The notes: generated from the letters alone by a model not told the origin. Shown: positions 8,538-17,979, counted from the first letter of the stretch. The stretch is DNA of 64,000 nt from DATJLY01 sp035532935 (GCA_035532935.1 DATKQE010000071.1:29478-93477), one strand, 5' to 3'. Made by a program: numbers and translations.

Positions 8538-9560
8538 TCACGGCGTAACGATGATCTTGCCGATGACGGCGCGCGCCTCGATCAGGCGGACGCCCTCGGC
8601 GGCGCGCTCGAGCGGCAGCACCGTGTCGATCACCGGCTTCATCCTGCCCTCGGCGACGAGGTCCATCAGCGCCACCAGGTTCTCGTCGTAGAAGCTGTTC
8701 GAGCCGATGATCTTGATCTCGAAGGTCCAGATGTAGCGCAGATCCTCCTGCGGATCGTGGCCCGCGGTCGCGCCGCACACCAGAATCTTGCCGCCGCGCT
8801 TGATGCATTTAAGCGACGGCAGCCAGGTCGGGCCGCCGGTGAAGTTCACCACCACGTCGACGCCGCCCTCATTGGACCGCCGCTGTGGCTTGCCATACCG
8901 CTCGATCGCCCATTTTGAAAAATCGACGGCCCGGTAGTCGATCGCCTCGTCGGCGCCGATCTCCTTGAGGCGCCGCAATTTCTCGGCGCTCGAGGCGCAC
9001 GCGATGACCTCGGCGCCCAGAAGCTTGGCGAGAATGACCGTGCCCGTGCCGACGCCGCCCGAGGCGCCCAGCACCAGCACGCGCTCGCCGCGCCTGACCG
9101 TGTCATGCGTGACGAGCATGCGGTGCGCGGTGCCATAGGCCACTGGCAGCGCGGCCGCATCGGCGAAGGAAACCGCGCCCGGCATGGCGAGGAGCTGGTC
9201 GGCATCGACGAGGCAGTATTCCGCCATGCCGCCGTCGAGCATCTCGCCCATCAGGCCCTTGCGCTTGTTGAGCGGATTGACGAGGACGCGGTCGCCTTCC
9301 GCGAACCCGGCAACGCCCGGCCCCAGGGCGGCGATCTCGCCGGCCATGTCGAGGCCGATGACGACCGGAAGCGGCACCTTGATCCCCGGCATGCCGCGCA
9401 TGGTGAAGACGTCGTGGTAGTTGAACGAGGCGGCGCGGACGCGGACGAGCGCCTGTCCCGCCTGCGGGCGCGGCACGGGATGGTCGGCCGCGACCTCGAG
9501 ATTCTCGCAGCCGCCGTGGCGCCGCAGCACCAGCGCCCGCATCGCCTGCGGCAGGCTCAT
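8538..9560 (-). CDS. Zinc-binding/quinone-oxidoreductase-like MDR dehydrogenase
   Basis: A 340-residue medium-chain dehydrogenase/reductase with an N-terminal GroES-like domain (VRVRAASFNYHDV, GLDMAGEIAALG) and a Rossmann domain starting LVLGASGGVGTGTV. The Cys/His ligands of the catalytic zinc are not obvious: NYHD replaces the usual Cys-containing segment. It may therefore behave as a zinc-free NADPH:quinone or enoyl reductase, although an EGDRVLV segment is conserved. A four-base overlap with the upstream amidohydrolase gene indicates cotranscription. Substrate unknown; within the operon it may reduce an unsaturated intermediate. Confidence 0.87.
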   Translation of the reverse strand: MSLPQAMRALVLRRHGGCENLEVAADHPVPRPQAGQALVRVRAASFNYHDVFTMRGMPGIKVPLPVVIGLDMAGEIAALGPGVAGFAEGDRVLVNPLNKRKGLMGEMLDGGMAEYCLVDADQLLAMPGAVSFADAAALPVAYGTAHRMLVTHDTVRRGERVLVLGASGGVGTGTVILAKLLGAEVIACASSAEKLRRLKEIGADEAIDYRAVDFSKWAIERYGKPQRRSNEGGVDVVVNFTGGPTWLPSLKCIKRGGKILVCGATAGHDPQEDLRYIWTFEIKIIGSNSFYDENLVALMDLVAEGRMKPVIDTVLPLERAAEGVRLIEARAVIGKIIVTP

Positions 9561-10651
9561 GCCACCGCTCCCTGCGCCGGCGCGATCAGCGCCGCGGCTT
9601 TGAGGCCGTAGAAGCGTTCGGCATTGCCGTGCATCACCGCCGCCTTGTCCGCGGCCGAGATCGCCGGGTTGTCGAGAAATTCCGCGATCTCGTGGCGGCA
9701 GCTCTCGTTGTTGACCTCGTGCGGAAAATCGCTCGAATAGATGAACGCGCCGCTGCCCAGCGCGCGGATCGCCTCGGCCATCAGCGGCTCGTCGCCCTCG
9801 CAGCCGAAGAACAGCCGGCCCTCGCGCACGTGCCGGCGGATATAATCGCTGACGCTTTGATCCGCCGCGGGCGCAAGCTCGCTCCTTGGGTTGTACTGGA
9901 AGTGGGTGCGGTGCCCGCGCTCGAACCGCTCGTCGGCCATCATCACCCAGGCGACGCCGCCTTCCATGAAGCCGAAGCGCGCGTTCCCGAAGCGGTCGAG
10001 CACGCCGTTGAACACAATGCCGGCGAAGTTGATCGCCAGCCCCATCGGATGCCCTAGCGCCTGCACCGGCGAATAGACATTCATGTGGTCCATGCCGAGG
10101 CCGCTATGCGACCCGCCATGCACGGCGAGCGCGCAGCCGAGCCGGTCGGCCTCGGCATAGACCGGCCAATAGGCTTTCGCGCCGAGCTGTTCCGGCAGGC
10201 CGGTCGAGGGCAGCATCGCGCCGCAGAAACCCAACGCGGCGACGGCGCGGCGCAGCTCCTTGGCCGCCTCCGCCGGCTCCTGCATCGGAATGAGCGCCGC
10301 AGCCTGGAAGCGCGGACTGCGGGCGAGATATTGCTCGTGGATCCAGTCGTTATAGGCGCGGCACGCCGCGATCGCCCAGTCGCAATGAAAGATCCGGCCA
10401 TAGGCGAGGCCGACGGTCGGATAGAGCACGGTCGATTCGATGCCGAGATCGTCGAGGAATTCGAGCCATTGCTCGGGTCCCACGTCGCGCCGGAACGAGC
10501 CGGGCGGCGTCTGGCCGACGAAGGTATGGAAATGGTCGAGCGGCGGGAACAGCGCGCGCAGCGCCCCCATCCGCACCAGATCCGCCGGCAGGAACTTCTC
10601 GATCGCCGCGAAATCCTCCACGACGTGGCCGTCGCCGTCGATGATCCTCAT
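9557..10651 (-). CDS. Amidohydrolase-2 family protein (ACMSD-like)
   Basis: A 364-residue TIM-barrel metal-dependent hydrolase or decarboxylase. The N-terminal DGDGHVVED replaces the usual DxHxH. The conserved barrel histidines lie in GGSH (near 180), and the catalytic Asp lies in YSSDFPHE (near 314). Members of this family include ACMSD and gamma-resorcylate decarboxylase, and homologues are common in aromatic catabolic operons. It is the first gene of the eight-gene minus-strand operon and is divergent from the UbiD gene at 10783 across 131 bases. Whether it hydrolyses or decarboxylates is not decided by sequence. Confidence 0.86.
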   Translation of the reverse strand: MRIIDGDGHVVEDFAAIEKFLPADLVRMGALRALFPPLDHFHTFVGQTPPGSFRRDVGPEQWLEFLDDLGIESTVLYPTVGLAYGRIFHCDWAIAACRAYNDWIHEQYLARSPRFQAAALIPMQEPAEAAKELRRAVAALGFCGAMLPSTGLPEQLGAKAYWPVYAEADRLGCALAVHGGSHSGLGMDHMNVYSPVQALGHPMGLAINFAGIVFNGVLDRFGNARFGFMEGGVAWVMMADERFERGHRTHFQYNPRSELAPAADQSVSDYIRRHVREGRLFFGCEGDEPLMAEAIRALGSGAFIYSSDFPHEVNNESCRHEIAEFLDNPAISAADKAAVMHGNAERFYGLKAAALIAPAQGAVA

Positions 10652-10782
10652 GCGCCGCTCCTGATACTTCGCTGTCCTGGCGCGAGGCTATCCACAGCGC
10701 CCCGCCCCGGCAAGCGCCCTGGGCCATTCCCCCGCGGCCGCGAGTTCTCTAGGCTGGCGGCGGCAATTGAGGGAGATGGGCG

Positions 10783-12375
10783 GTGGACGAGACTTTTCGC
10801 GGCTTTCTCGACCGGCTGCGGGGCATGGGGCAGCTCATCGACCTGCATCAGCCGGTCGATATCCGCCACATCGCGACGCTCGTGGATCAGGCCGAGACCG
10901 CGCTCTTCTTCCACCACGTCATCGGCTACGACATGCCGGTGGTCTCGGGCATCATCCGCTCGCAGCAGCGCGCCATTCTGTCGATGGGCTGCCGCGACTA
11001 TCCGGAGATCGAGGCGAAGCTCAAGGCGGCGCTCGACCATCCGATCCCGCCCAAGCCGGTCAATACCTCGGCGACGCGCGAGATCGTGATGAAGGGCGAC
11101 GACGTCGATCTCTACCGGCTGCCGATCCCGATGTCCTCGATCTATGACGGCGGGCCGATGATCACCGCCGGCATCGCCATCGCCCGCGACCCCGAGCTCG
11201 GCTTCAACAGCGGCATCTACCGCTTCATCGTCAAGGAGCGGAACCTCACCGGCATCGACCTCGTCACGCCCAACAACATGCGGCTCTTCGCCGAGCGGGC
11301 CTACAAGGCGGGCCGCCCTTGCCCCATCTCGATCAGCATCGGCACGCATCCGATGGAGATCATGGGCGCGGGCTATCGCGCGCCCTTGGGCGTCGACGAG
11401 ATGGCGATCACGGGCGGGCTCCGGGGCGAGCCGGTGGCGCTGGCGCCGTGCGAGACCATCGACATGCCCTATATCGCCGATGCCGAGATCGTGCTCGAGG
11501 CCGAGATCATGCCGACGGGTTGGACCTGGCCCGAGGGCCGGTTCGGCGAGTTCACCCGGCTCATGGGCGGCTTGCACTGGAATCCGCTGGTGCGGGTCAA
11601 GGCGGTCGCAATGCGCAAGGACGCCATTTATTATGCGCTGCACATGCCGTGGGAGAACACTTGGCTCGCGGCGCCGACGCGCTACACCGCGATCCGCCAG
11701 GCGCTCAAGACCGCGGGTGTCCAGGTCCACGACATCAACGTGACCCTGGGCGGCTGCGCGTTCTGGCACGCGGTGATCTCGATCAGGAAGCAGCCGGGCG
11801 AGGGCAAGAACGCGCTCCTGGCGGCGCTGTCGGTGATGGATCTGAAGCATGTCGTGGTGGTCGACGACGACATCGACGTGTTCAACGGCACCGATGTCGA
11901 GTGGGCGATCGCGACCCGCGTCCAGGCCGACCGCGATGTCGTCATCGTCACCAACGCGCGCGGCAAGCCGCTCGACCCGAGCCTGCCGCCGACGCCGCCG
12001 GGCGTGGTGCCGACCACGGCCAAGATCGGCATCGACGCGACCATCCCCGAGGGCGTGCCGAAGGAGCGCTACGAGCGCATCGCCTATGCCTATGCCGACC
12101 GCGCCAAGATCGGCGACTATGTCACCGGCAAGGCCGACCGGCCCGGCCGCCCGGCCGAGGCGGCGGCGGTGCCGGCGCTGGCGGACGAGATCCTTGCCGC
12201 GATCGAGGCCGAGCCGCTCTACTGCACCGCGATCGCCGAGCGCTTCGCCGACCACGACTTCCAGGCGGTCGCCCGGGCGCTCGGCCATCTGCACCAGACC
12301 GAGCGGCTGTGGCAGGACGCCAAGGGCCGCCTCTGCGTGCGCGGCTCGCGCTTCGCCGCCAAGCCGCCGGGCTGA
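10783..12375 (+). CDS. UbiD family (de)carboxylase
   Basis: A 530-residue prenylated-FMN-dependent decarboxylase family protein. The metal/prFMN motif N142-SGIY-R147 and the catalytic E251-GRFG-E256 are in the spacing known from Fdc1 and UbiD, so it should be active. PEGRFGEF is intact and is followed by a long C-terminal domain. Residues 445-530 extend beyond the usual core (ALADEILAAIEAEPLYCT) and look like a small winged-helix-like addition. Start is a GTG with GGGAGA upstream. It is followed 24 bases later by an MDR reductase and is divergent from the CoA-ligase operon, so the whole 3-13 kb region may be one pathway. Confidence 0.92.
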   Translation: MDETFRGFLDRLRGMGQLIDLHQPVDIRHIATLVDQAETALFFHHVIGYDMPVVSGIIRSQQRAILSMGCRDYPEIEAKLKAALDHPIPPKPVNTSATREIVMKGDDVDLYRLPIPMSSIYDGGPMITAGIAIARDPELGFNSGIYRFIVKERNLTGIDLVTPNNMRLFAERAYKAGRPCPISISIGTHPMEIMGAGYRAPLGVDEMAITGGLRGEPVALAPCETIDMPYIADAEIVLEAEIMPTGWTWPEGRFGEFTRLMGGLHWNPLVRVKAVAMRKDAIYYALHMPWENTWLAAPTRYTAIRQALKTAGVQVHDINVTLGGCAFWHAVISIRKQPGEGKNALLAALSVMDLKHVVVVDDDIDVFNGTDVEWAIATRVQADRDVVIVTNARGKPLDPSLPPTPPGVVPTTAKIGIDATIPEGVPKERYERIAYAYADRAKIGDYVTGKADRPGRPAEAAAVPALADEILAAIEAEPLYCTAIAERFADHDFQAVARALGHLHQTERLWQDAKGRLCVRGSRFAAKPPG

Positions 12376-12399
12376 ACGCGCGAAAAAAGGAGACCCCGC

Positions 12400-13437
12400 A
12401 TGTCGACCGAACGACACCGCCGCATCGTGCTCGCCGCACGCCCCGTGGGCGAGCCGAGCGAGAGCAACTTCCGCCTCGTCGAGGGCGACGTGCCGGTGCC
12501 GGGTCCGGGCGAGATGCTGCTGCGCACGATCTATCTGTCGCTCGATCCCTATATGCGCGGGCGGATGAACGAGGGCCGGTCCTACGCCAAGCCGGTCGAG
12601 CTGAATGGCGTCATGGAAGCGGGCGGCGTCAGTGCGGTGGTGCAGTCGAATCTGGCGTCGTTCAAGCCCGGCGATATCGTCGAGGGGCGGACCGGCTGGC
12701 AGAGCCATGCTGTTTCGAACGGCAAGGGAGTGCGCAAGATCGATCCGGAAGCGGCGCCGCTTTCGACCGCGCTCGGCGTGCTCGGCATGCCCGGCATGAC
12801 CGCCTATACCGGGCTTCTCACGATCGGCCAGCCCAAGCCCGGCGAAACCGTCGCCGTGGCTGCCGCCTCGGGCGCGGTCGGCCAGGTCGTCGGCCAGATC
12901 GCCAAGCTCAAAGGCTGCCGCGTCGTCGGCATTGCCGGCGGTGCGCGCAAATGCGCCTATATCAAGGACGAGTTGGGGTTCGATGCGGCGGTGGATCACC
13001 GCCAGCCGGAATTCGCCGCGGCGCTCGGCGCGGCCTGTCCGGCCGGCATCGACGTCTATTTCGAGAATGTCGGCGGCGCGGTGTTCGCCGCGGTGCTGCC
13101 GCTCCTGAACGATTTTGCGCGCGTGCCGGTCTGCGGCCTGATCGCGCACTACAATGCGACCGGAGCGCCGGAGGGTCCCGACCGCTTGCCGGGAATGATG
13201 CGCACGGTCCTGTCCAAACGCCTCGCGTTACGCGGCTTTATCGTCTCCGATTTCGCGGCGCAGCACGGCGATTTCCTCCGCGACGTCGGCGGCTGGCTCA
13301 AGGCGGGCCGGATCAAGTACCGCGAGGATTTCGTCGATGGGATCGAGAACGCGCCGCGCGCCTTTCTGGGCCTGCTGCGCGGCGAGAATTTCGGCAAGCT
13401 CATCGTCCGGGTGAGCCCGGACCCGACCCGGCCCTAG
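12400..13437 (+). CDS. NADP-dependent MDR oxidoreductase (leukotriene B4/curcumin reductase type)
   Basis: A 345-residue zinc-independent medium-chain reductase of the PTGR/YncB branch. Diagnostic segments are LSLDPYMRGRM (near 47-57), GMPGMTAYTGL, and the nucleotide loop AAASGAVGQVVG (about 154-165). These enzymes reduce the double bond of enones with NADPH. The ATG at 12400 follows AAGGAG. It is 24 bases downstream of the UbiD gene, so the likely order is decarboxylation followed or preceded by alkene reduction; this is inference from adjacency. Confidence 0.9.
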   Translation: MSTERHRRIVLAARPVGEPSESNFRLVEGDVPVPGPGEMLLRTIYLSLDPYMRGRMNEGRSYAKPVELNGVMEAGGVSAVVQSNLASFKPGDIVEGRTGWQSHAVSNGKGVRKIDPEAAPLSTALGVLGMPGMTAYTGLLTIGQPKPGETVAVAAASGAVGQVVGQIAKLKGCRVVGIAGGARKCAYIKDELGFDAAVDHRQPEFAAALGAACPAGIDVYFENVGGAVFAAVLPLLNDFARVPVCGLIAHYNATGAPEGPDRLPGMMRTVLSKRLALRGFIVSDFAAQHGDFLRDVGGWLKAGRIKYREDFVDGIENAPRAFLGLLRGENFGKLIVRVSPDPTRP

Positions 13438-13438
13438 C

Positions 13439-14293
13439 CTATCCGACGAATTCGAGCGCAAGCCCGAACGCGTCGGCGGAAGCGACGAGAATTCGCCCGC
13501 CCTCGACCCCCGCGCGGCCCGCGAGCGCCGTCCGCGTGCGGCCGAGATCACCGACGCGGATGCCGAGCGCCGCCAGGTGGGCCGGGCGCCCTGCCGCTGC
13601 CGGCGCCGCCGCGCCGAAGGAAGCGGCAACGGCCTCGAGCGTCAGAATGTCGAGCCGCGCCGCGCCCATCGCCAGGCTGAGCCCGCCCGGGACGGGGCGC
13701 AGGCAGTCCGCGCCGAAGAGTTGGCGGTAAAGCGTCCCCGTCGCGGCGGGATCGGATGCGGCGATCACGACGCGCGCGACGCCGACCGCGGCATTCGCAT
13801 GGTGGCGCCATTCGTCGCGCCAGACGAGATGCGGCGTCAGATGCTCGCAGAAATAGACGCGGCCATAAGGTGCCGCCGCCGCCATGATCCGGACGACGCG
13901 GAAGCGCGCCGTCTCGCTCTTGCCTGCAATCGTCACCGGCCGTGAGAACTCCGCCGGCGCCGCGACCGGCGCGGCCTTGGCCGCAAGCGCGCGATGAAGC
14001 GCCGCAGCATCCGCAGTCGCGAAGACGAGGCCGTTGAGCCCGGCCGGAAACTCCAAGAGCTCGCGGCGCTGCGCCGTGGCAGCGGGATCGATGCCGACCA
14101 GCTCGAGATAATCCGCGCCGAACACCGCGAGCCGGTTGATCGAGCCGAGCGTGTGCCGCCCGAGCGGCGTCAGGCCGAAGCCAAGACCGCGATAGCACGC
14201 GGCCGCATCGTCGAGCCGGTCGCGCGTGTTGACGACGACATGGTCGAGCGCCGGCGTCACGAGATCGGGCGGCGATGCGGCTGGCATGGACAT
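13439..14293 (-). CDS. VOC family protein (glyoxalase-like domain 3)
   Basis: A 284-residue two-domain VOC protein. The N-terminal module starts with LDHVVVNTRDRLDDAAACYRG-type sequence and ADYLELVGID. The second module includes CEHLTPHLVW and continues to the end (ADAFGLALEF). This arrangement matches the glyoxalase-3-like group, whose metal and substrate are mostly unknown. Its stop lies one base past the stop of the MDR gene, so the two are convergent. A Pro/Ala-rich first ten residues may mean the true start is a few codons downstream. Confidence 0.8.
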   Translation of the reverse strand: MSMPAASPPDLVTPALDHVVVNTRDRLDDAAACYRGLGFGLTPLGRHTLGSINRLAVFGADYLELVGIDPAATAQRRELLEFPAGLNGLVFATADAAALHRALAAKAAPVAAPAEFSRPVTIAGKSETARFRVVRIMAAAAPYGRVYFCEHLTPHLVWRDEWRHHANAAVGVARVVIAASDPAATGTLYRQLFGADCLRPVPGGLSLAMGAARLDILTLEAVAASFGAAAPAAAGRPAHLAALGIRVGDLGRTRTALAGRAGVEGGRILVASADAFGLALEFVG

Positions 14294-14409
14294 CCCTCCT
14301 TGGGCGCAGGCCGAATCTAGTCTCGCGGCGGCCGTCCGTCACCGGGCCTTGGCAGAAGGCGCCACGCACGCGTAGCATTGACGCCTGCGCAAGAGTCGAG
14401 GGGACAGTC

Positions 14410-15090
14410 ATGTCGCAGACCGATTTTGTTCTCGTCCACGGAGCCTGGCACGGCGGCTGGTGCTGGCGGCGCGTCGCCGACCGGCTGACGGCCAGGAACC
14501 ATCGCGTGTTTACGCCGACGCTTACCGGGCTCGGCGAGCGCTCGCATCTGCTGTCGGCGGACGTCAATCTCAGCACCCACGTCACCGACATCGTCAACGT
14601 GCTGCGCTGGGAGGAGCTGAGCAATGTCGTGCTGTGCGGCCATTCCTATGGCGGCATGGTGGTGACGGGCGTCGCCGACCGCGCGCCCGAGCGCATCGCG
14701 ACGCTCGTCTATCTCGATGCCTTCGTCCCCGAGAGCGGGCAGTCGATGCAGGACCTGCGCCCGCGCGAGCTGCCCAGCGGCATCGTCATGCCGCCGATCA
14801 AGGCCGAGACGTTCCGCGTGAACATGCGCGACCGCGCCTGGGTCGACCGGCAATGCACGCCGCATCCGATCGCCTGCATCACCGAGAAGCTCGCCCTCAC
14901 CGGCGCCTATCGCGGGGTGCAGCGGCGGGTTTACATCCGCGCTGCCGAGTACCCGTCGCCTGCCTTCGACGCCTGCTACGAACGCACCAAGGCCGATCCC
15001 GGCTGGAGCGTGCATACGCTGCCGTGCGGGCACGACGTCATGGTCGACATGCCCGACGCGCTCGCCGAACTGCTCGAGGCCTCGGCTTGA
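14410..15090 (+). CDS. Alpha/beta hydrolase (EstA/hydroxynitrile-lyase-like)
   Basis: A 226-residue alpha/beta hydrolase. The oxyanion loop LVHGAWHGGW is at 8-17, the nucleophile elbow GHSYGG is near 77-82, and the catalytic His is in the LPCGHDVM segment near the C-terminus. This small-lid subfamily (also seen in plant methylesterases and bacterial salicylate-esterase-like proteins) hydrolyses small esters. I start it at the ATG at 14410 rather than at upstream in-frame codons, because homology begins immediately (MSQTDFVLVHG) and GAGGGGACA precedes it. It is divergent from the VOC gene. Confidence 0.88.
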   Translation: MSQTDFVLVHGAWHGGWCWRRVADRLTARNHRVFTPTLTGLGERSHLLSADVNLSTHVTDIVNVLRWEELSNVVLCGHSYGGMVVTGVADRAPERIATLVYLDAFVPESGQSMQDLRPRELPSGIVMPPIKAETFRVNMRDRAWVDRQCTPHPIACITEKLALTGAYRGVQRRVYIRAAEYPSPAFDACYERTKADPGWSVHTLPCGHDVMVDMPDALAELLEASA

Positions 15091-15096
15091 CGCCGC

Positions 15097-15909
15097 CTAC
15101 CACGCCGCCGGGGCGCCCGCCTTGGCGGCGGCGGCGGATGGATCGAGCGCGAGGTCCCAGTCCTTGCCGATGAAGCGCCGGCCGGTGACGCCATCGGACT
15201 GGCGCGACATCAGCCATTGGATCGGCGCCACCATCACCTTGGGCTGGACCAGCGCGGCGCGATCGGGCGCGAGCCGCGCCGGAACCATCCGCGTGTCGGC
15301 GGCACCGCCGGGGATGAGCACGTTGACGGTGACGCCGGTGCCTTCGAGATCGCGCGACCAGGCGAGCGTCGCTGCTTCGAGCGCGGCCTTGGACGGGCCA
15401 TAGGGCGAACCCAGGCTCGCCACCATGGTGTGATAGCTGGTGGTGACGTTGACGATCTTGCCGCCGCGCTGGGCGATAAGGCGCGGCACGACCGCGCGCG
15501 CCATGAAGAAGGCGCCGTTCATGTTGGTCTCCATGCGGCTGCGCCACATCTCGGGGCTGACCTCGAAGAATTTGAGGCGCTTGCCCGGATCGCGGCTCGT
15601 CAAATCTTGCGGCCCGAGTCCGGCGCAATTGACGAGACCGTGCACCGCACCCAGTTGCGCCACCGCCGCTTCCACCGCGCTTTCGCACTGGCCCGGGTTC
15701 GTCACGTCGCAGGGAAAGGCGTGGATGCGGGCCTCGTTGCCCTGACGCCGCGACGCGGCCAGGAGCTCGGCCATGCGGTCGTCGGCGCCCGGCAGGTCGA
15801 ACGCTGCGACCGTGGCGCCGAGCGCGGCGAGGCCGAGACTCATCAAGCTGCCGAGCCCGCCGGCGGCGCCGGTGACGATAACGGCGGTTCCGGTGAGGTC
15901 CAATGGCAT
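15097..15909 (-). CDS. SDR family oxidoreductase
   Basis: A 270-residue classical short-chain dehydrogenase. The cofactor motif TGAAGGLG is at 13-20, NCAG at about 94-97, the catalytic Ser region at TTSYH (156-160), and Tyr170-GPS-Lys174 forms the active site, so it should be a working NAD(P)-dependent alcohol/ketone reductase. The ATG at 15909 (MPLDLTG) follows GGAGG, and an upstream in-frame ATG would add nine residues with no similarity to the family. It lies 13 bases downstream of an LLM monooxygenase gene on the same strand and is convergent with the hydrolase gene. Confidence 0.9.
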   Translation of the reverse strand: MPLDLTGTAVIVTGAAGGLGSLMSLGLAALGATVAAFDLPGADDRMAELLAASRRQGNEARIHAFPCDVTNPGQCESAVEAAVAQLGAVHGLVNCAGLGPQDLTSRDPGKRLKFFEVSPEMWRSRMETNMNGAFFMARAVVPRLIAQRGGKIVNVTTSYHTMVASLGSPYGPSKAALEAATLAWSRDLEGTGVTVNVLIPGGAADTRMVPARLAPDRAALVQPKVMVAPIQWLMSRQSDGVTGRRFIGKDWDLALDPSAAAAKAGAPAAW

Positions 15910-15922
15910 CGACGCCTCCTCT

Positions 15923-17110
15923 CTATGACGCGGCAACAGGGGTCATGCCGCCATATTCCTTGTCGGTGAGCGCGTGCAGCGCCGGCATCACCTCGGCCGC
16001 GAACAGCCGCATGTTCCGCTCGGTCAGGTCGCGCGGCAAGGTCGCAAACTGCATGAGCCCGACGAAATTCTGGAATCCGAGCTGCCGGTGGCTGTCCTCG
16101 AGCCGGCGGCGGACGGTGTCGGGACTGCCGCAGAGAATGATGCCGAGCTCGATGAGCTGATCGACCGTCAGCTTTCCCTCGGTGACCGTGCGCTTGTGAG
16201 TGCGCATGTTCTTGATCGTCGCCAACGAGAGATAGCCGGGCGGAAAGATCTGCTCGAATGGCACGCGCAGGAGCTTGTTGAACAGCGTCTCGATATGCGG
16301 CTGCGCCTCCGCGCGCGCCTTGGTGTCGCTGTCGGCGACATAGACCGGCGCCGCCCAGCCGATCTGCTCCGAGCGCGCGGTATAGCCGTGCACGCGCTCC
16401 GCCGTCTCGCGGTAGAGGTTGAGATAGCGCTGCACCGAGGCGATCGGGCTGTAATTCTGGAGATAGACGTATTGGCGCGCGGGATGGCTCGCCCAGGTGA
16501 TGGTCTCGGCGCTGCCGGTCGACGGGCACCAGATCGGCGGATGCGGCTGCTGGTAGGGTCGGGGCCAGACGTTGACGTACTCGAATTGATAATGCCGGCC
16601 CTCGAAGGCGAACGGACCGGGCCGGGTCCAGGCCTGGACCACCAGATCGTGCGCCTCCTGAAAGCGCGACAGCGACAGCGCCGGATTGACGCCGAGCGAG
16701 TAGTACTCGGCGCCGATGCCGCGCACCATGCCGGTGATGAGCCGCCCGCCGGTGATCACGTCGAGCATGGCGTGCTCTTCGGCGAGCGTCAGCGGATGCT
16801 CGCGCAGGCAGAAGGCGCTGCCCAGGATCGCGATCTTGCAGGCGCGGGTGCGGCGCGCCAGTGCCGCGGCCATGACCACGGGCGACGGCATCAGCCCATA
16901 GGCGTTCTGGTGATGCTCGTTGACCGAGATGCCGTCGAAGCCCAGTTCCGCGGCCAGCTCGAGCTCGTCGAGATAGCGGTTGTAGAGCTCGTGGCCCTTT
17001 TTGGGATCGTAATGGCTGTTGGGCAGGAACACCCAGCACGAGCGGTAGCGCTCGTCGAAGCTCATGTCGAGATAGGCGTAGGGCATGAGATGGAACATGA
17101 AGACGTTCAT
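15923..17110 (-). CDS. LLM class flavin-dependent oxidoreductase
   Basis: A 395-residue luciferase-like (TIM barrel) monooxygenase that uses FMNH2 and O2. Family features: NEHHQNAYGLMPSP near 67-80, ILGSAFCLREHPLTLAEE near 97-114, the GRLITGMVRG loop, and PPIWCPSTGSAET in the second half. It is of full length. Flavin reductase is not encoded nearby. It precedes the SDR gene by 13 bases, suggesting oxidation followed by dehydrogenation of one substrate. A second LLM, of a different branch, is encoded at 22617-23723. Confidence 0.9.
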   Translation of the reverse strand: MNVFMFHLMPYAYLDMSFDERYRSCWVFLPNSHYDPKKGHELYNRYLDELELAAELGFDGISVNEHHQNAYGLMPSPVVMAAALARRTRACKIAILGSAFCLREHPLTLAEEHAMLDVITGGRLITGMVRGIGAEYYSLGVNPALSLSRFQEAHDLVVQAWTRPGPFAFEGRHYQFEYVNVWPRPYQQPHPPIWCPSTGSAETITWASHPARQYVYLQNYSPIASVQRYLNLYRETAERVHGYTARSEQIGWAAPVYVADSDTKARAEAQPHIETLFNKLLRVPFEQIFPPGYLSLATIKNMRTHKRTVTEGKLTVDQLIELGIILCGSPDTVRRRLEDSHRQLGFQNFVGLMQFATLPRDLTERNMRLFAAEVMPALHALTDKEYGGMTPVAAS

Positions 17111-17208
17111 GATGCCCGATCTCCCTCGGGCCGCCGACGCCTGCGGCGTCTCGGCCCCGCCCTAGAGATATCGCCGCGCACGACCCGCCGTCCAGCCGGC
17201 CGCGACCG

Positions 17209-17865
17209 TCACCCGGGCGCGAGCTTGCGGATGGCGCGGGCGACGAGGAGCCACCGCTTCATCACCTCCTCGTTGCTCGCGCTCTGGGCGCGCCGCTCGG
17301 CCACGTCCGCCGCGCGCGTGCCGAAATTCTCGATCATATGAAAGGCGGCGCGCAAGGTGTCGGGGTCCTCCTCGAGCAAAGCGCGTTGCTTTTGCGCGTC
17401 GCGCGCCGGGGCGGATTGCGGCCCGCACGGCGTGCGGTGGCGCCGCACCAGGCTCTGCAGCGTGCGGATGCGTGCGGGCTGTGCGAACGAGGCGCGGACA
17501 CGCCCCGCATGGGCCTCGCCGTCGCGGATCGCGGCCTCGACGTCACGGACCAGCGTGGCGAGCCGGAACGGCTTGCGCAGCACCGGCCAGCCCTCGTCGA
17601 TGAGCAGACGCGCCACATCGTCATGGCCGGTCGCCAGGAGGAAGGGGATGCGGCGCCCGACGGCAAGCTCCGCCAGATCGATGCCCGAGAGGCCCGGAAG
17701 CACGGCATCGATGATCATGAGGTCGGGCCGCGAGGCATCGATCATCGACACCGCGGCGGCGCCCTCGCGGGCGGCGGTGACGCGGAACTGGCCGGCACGC
17801 TCGAGGCCGGTCTGCACCGCGCGGCAGACCTCGACCTCATCGTCGACGACGAGCACGTGCCGCAC
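17209..17865 (-). CDS. Response regulator receiver-domain protein
   Basis: A 218-residue protein with an N-terminal CheY-like receiver domain (about 1-120). It has the acidic pair at D8-D9, the phosphoacceptor D53 (MIIDAVLPG) and the conserved Lys98 (LRKPF). The C-terminal 95 residues are Arg/Ala-rich and helical, without a recognisable DNA-binding or enzymatic domain, so it is either a single-domain regulator with a tail or carries an unassigned output module. No histidine kinase is adjacent. Confidence 0.85.
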   Translation of the reverse strand: MRHVLVVDDEVEVCRAVQTGLERAGQFRVTAAREGAAAVSMIDASRPDLMIIDAVLPGLSGIDLAELAVGRRIPFLLATGHDDVARLLIDEGWPVLRKPFRLATLVRDVEAAIRDGEAHAGRVRASFAQPARIRTLQSLVRRHRTPCGPQSAPARDAQKQRALLEEDPDTLRAAFHMIENFGTRAADVAERRAQSASNEEVMKRWLLVARAIRKLAPG

Positions 17866-17949
17866 GGCCTGCCCTCCGCGAAAGCGGACTCGAGCATAGG
17901 CGCTCCCGCCGCCCGAAGCGAGTCGGCGTGCGCGGGCGGGTGCAAAGCC

Positions 17950-17979
17950 TTGACAGCGGCGAAAACGGCGCAGGACATT
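17950..17979 (+). promoter_or_regulatory. Putative sigma70-type promoter for the MFS gene
   Basis: An exact TTGACA (17950-17955), an 18-base spacer and a weak GACATT -10 lie about 130 bases upstream of the MFS start. The -35 match is perfect but the -10 is poor, so this is only a candidate. Confidence 0.3.

Noticed and set aside
10648..13149. Very long minus-strand open frame antisense to the UbiD and MDR genes
   Set aside because: Arg/His/Asp-rich shadow reading of a GC-rich coding strand, with no family similarity; the plus-strand UbiD and MDR genes explain the region.
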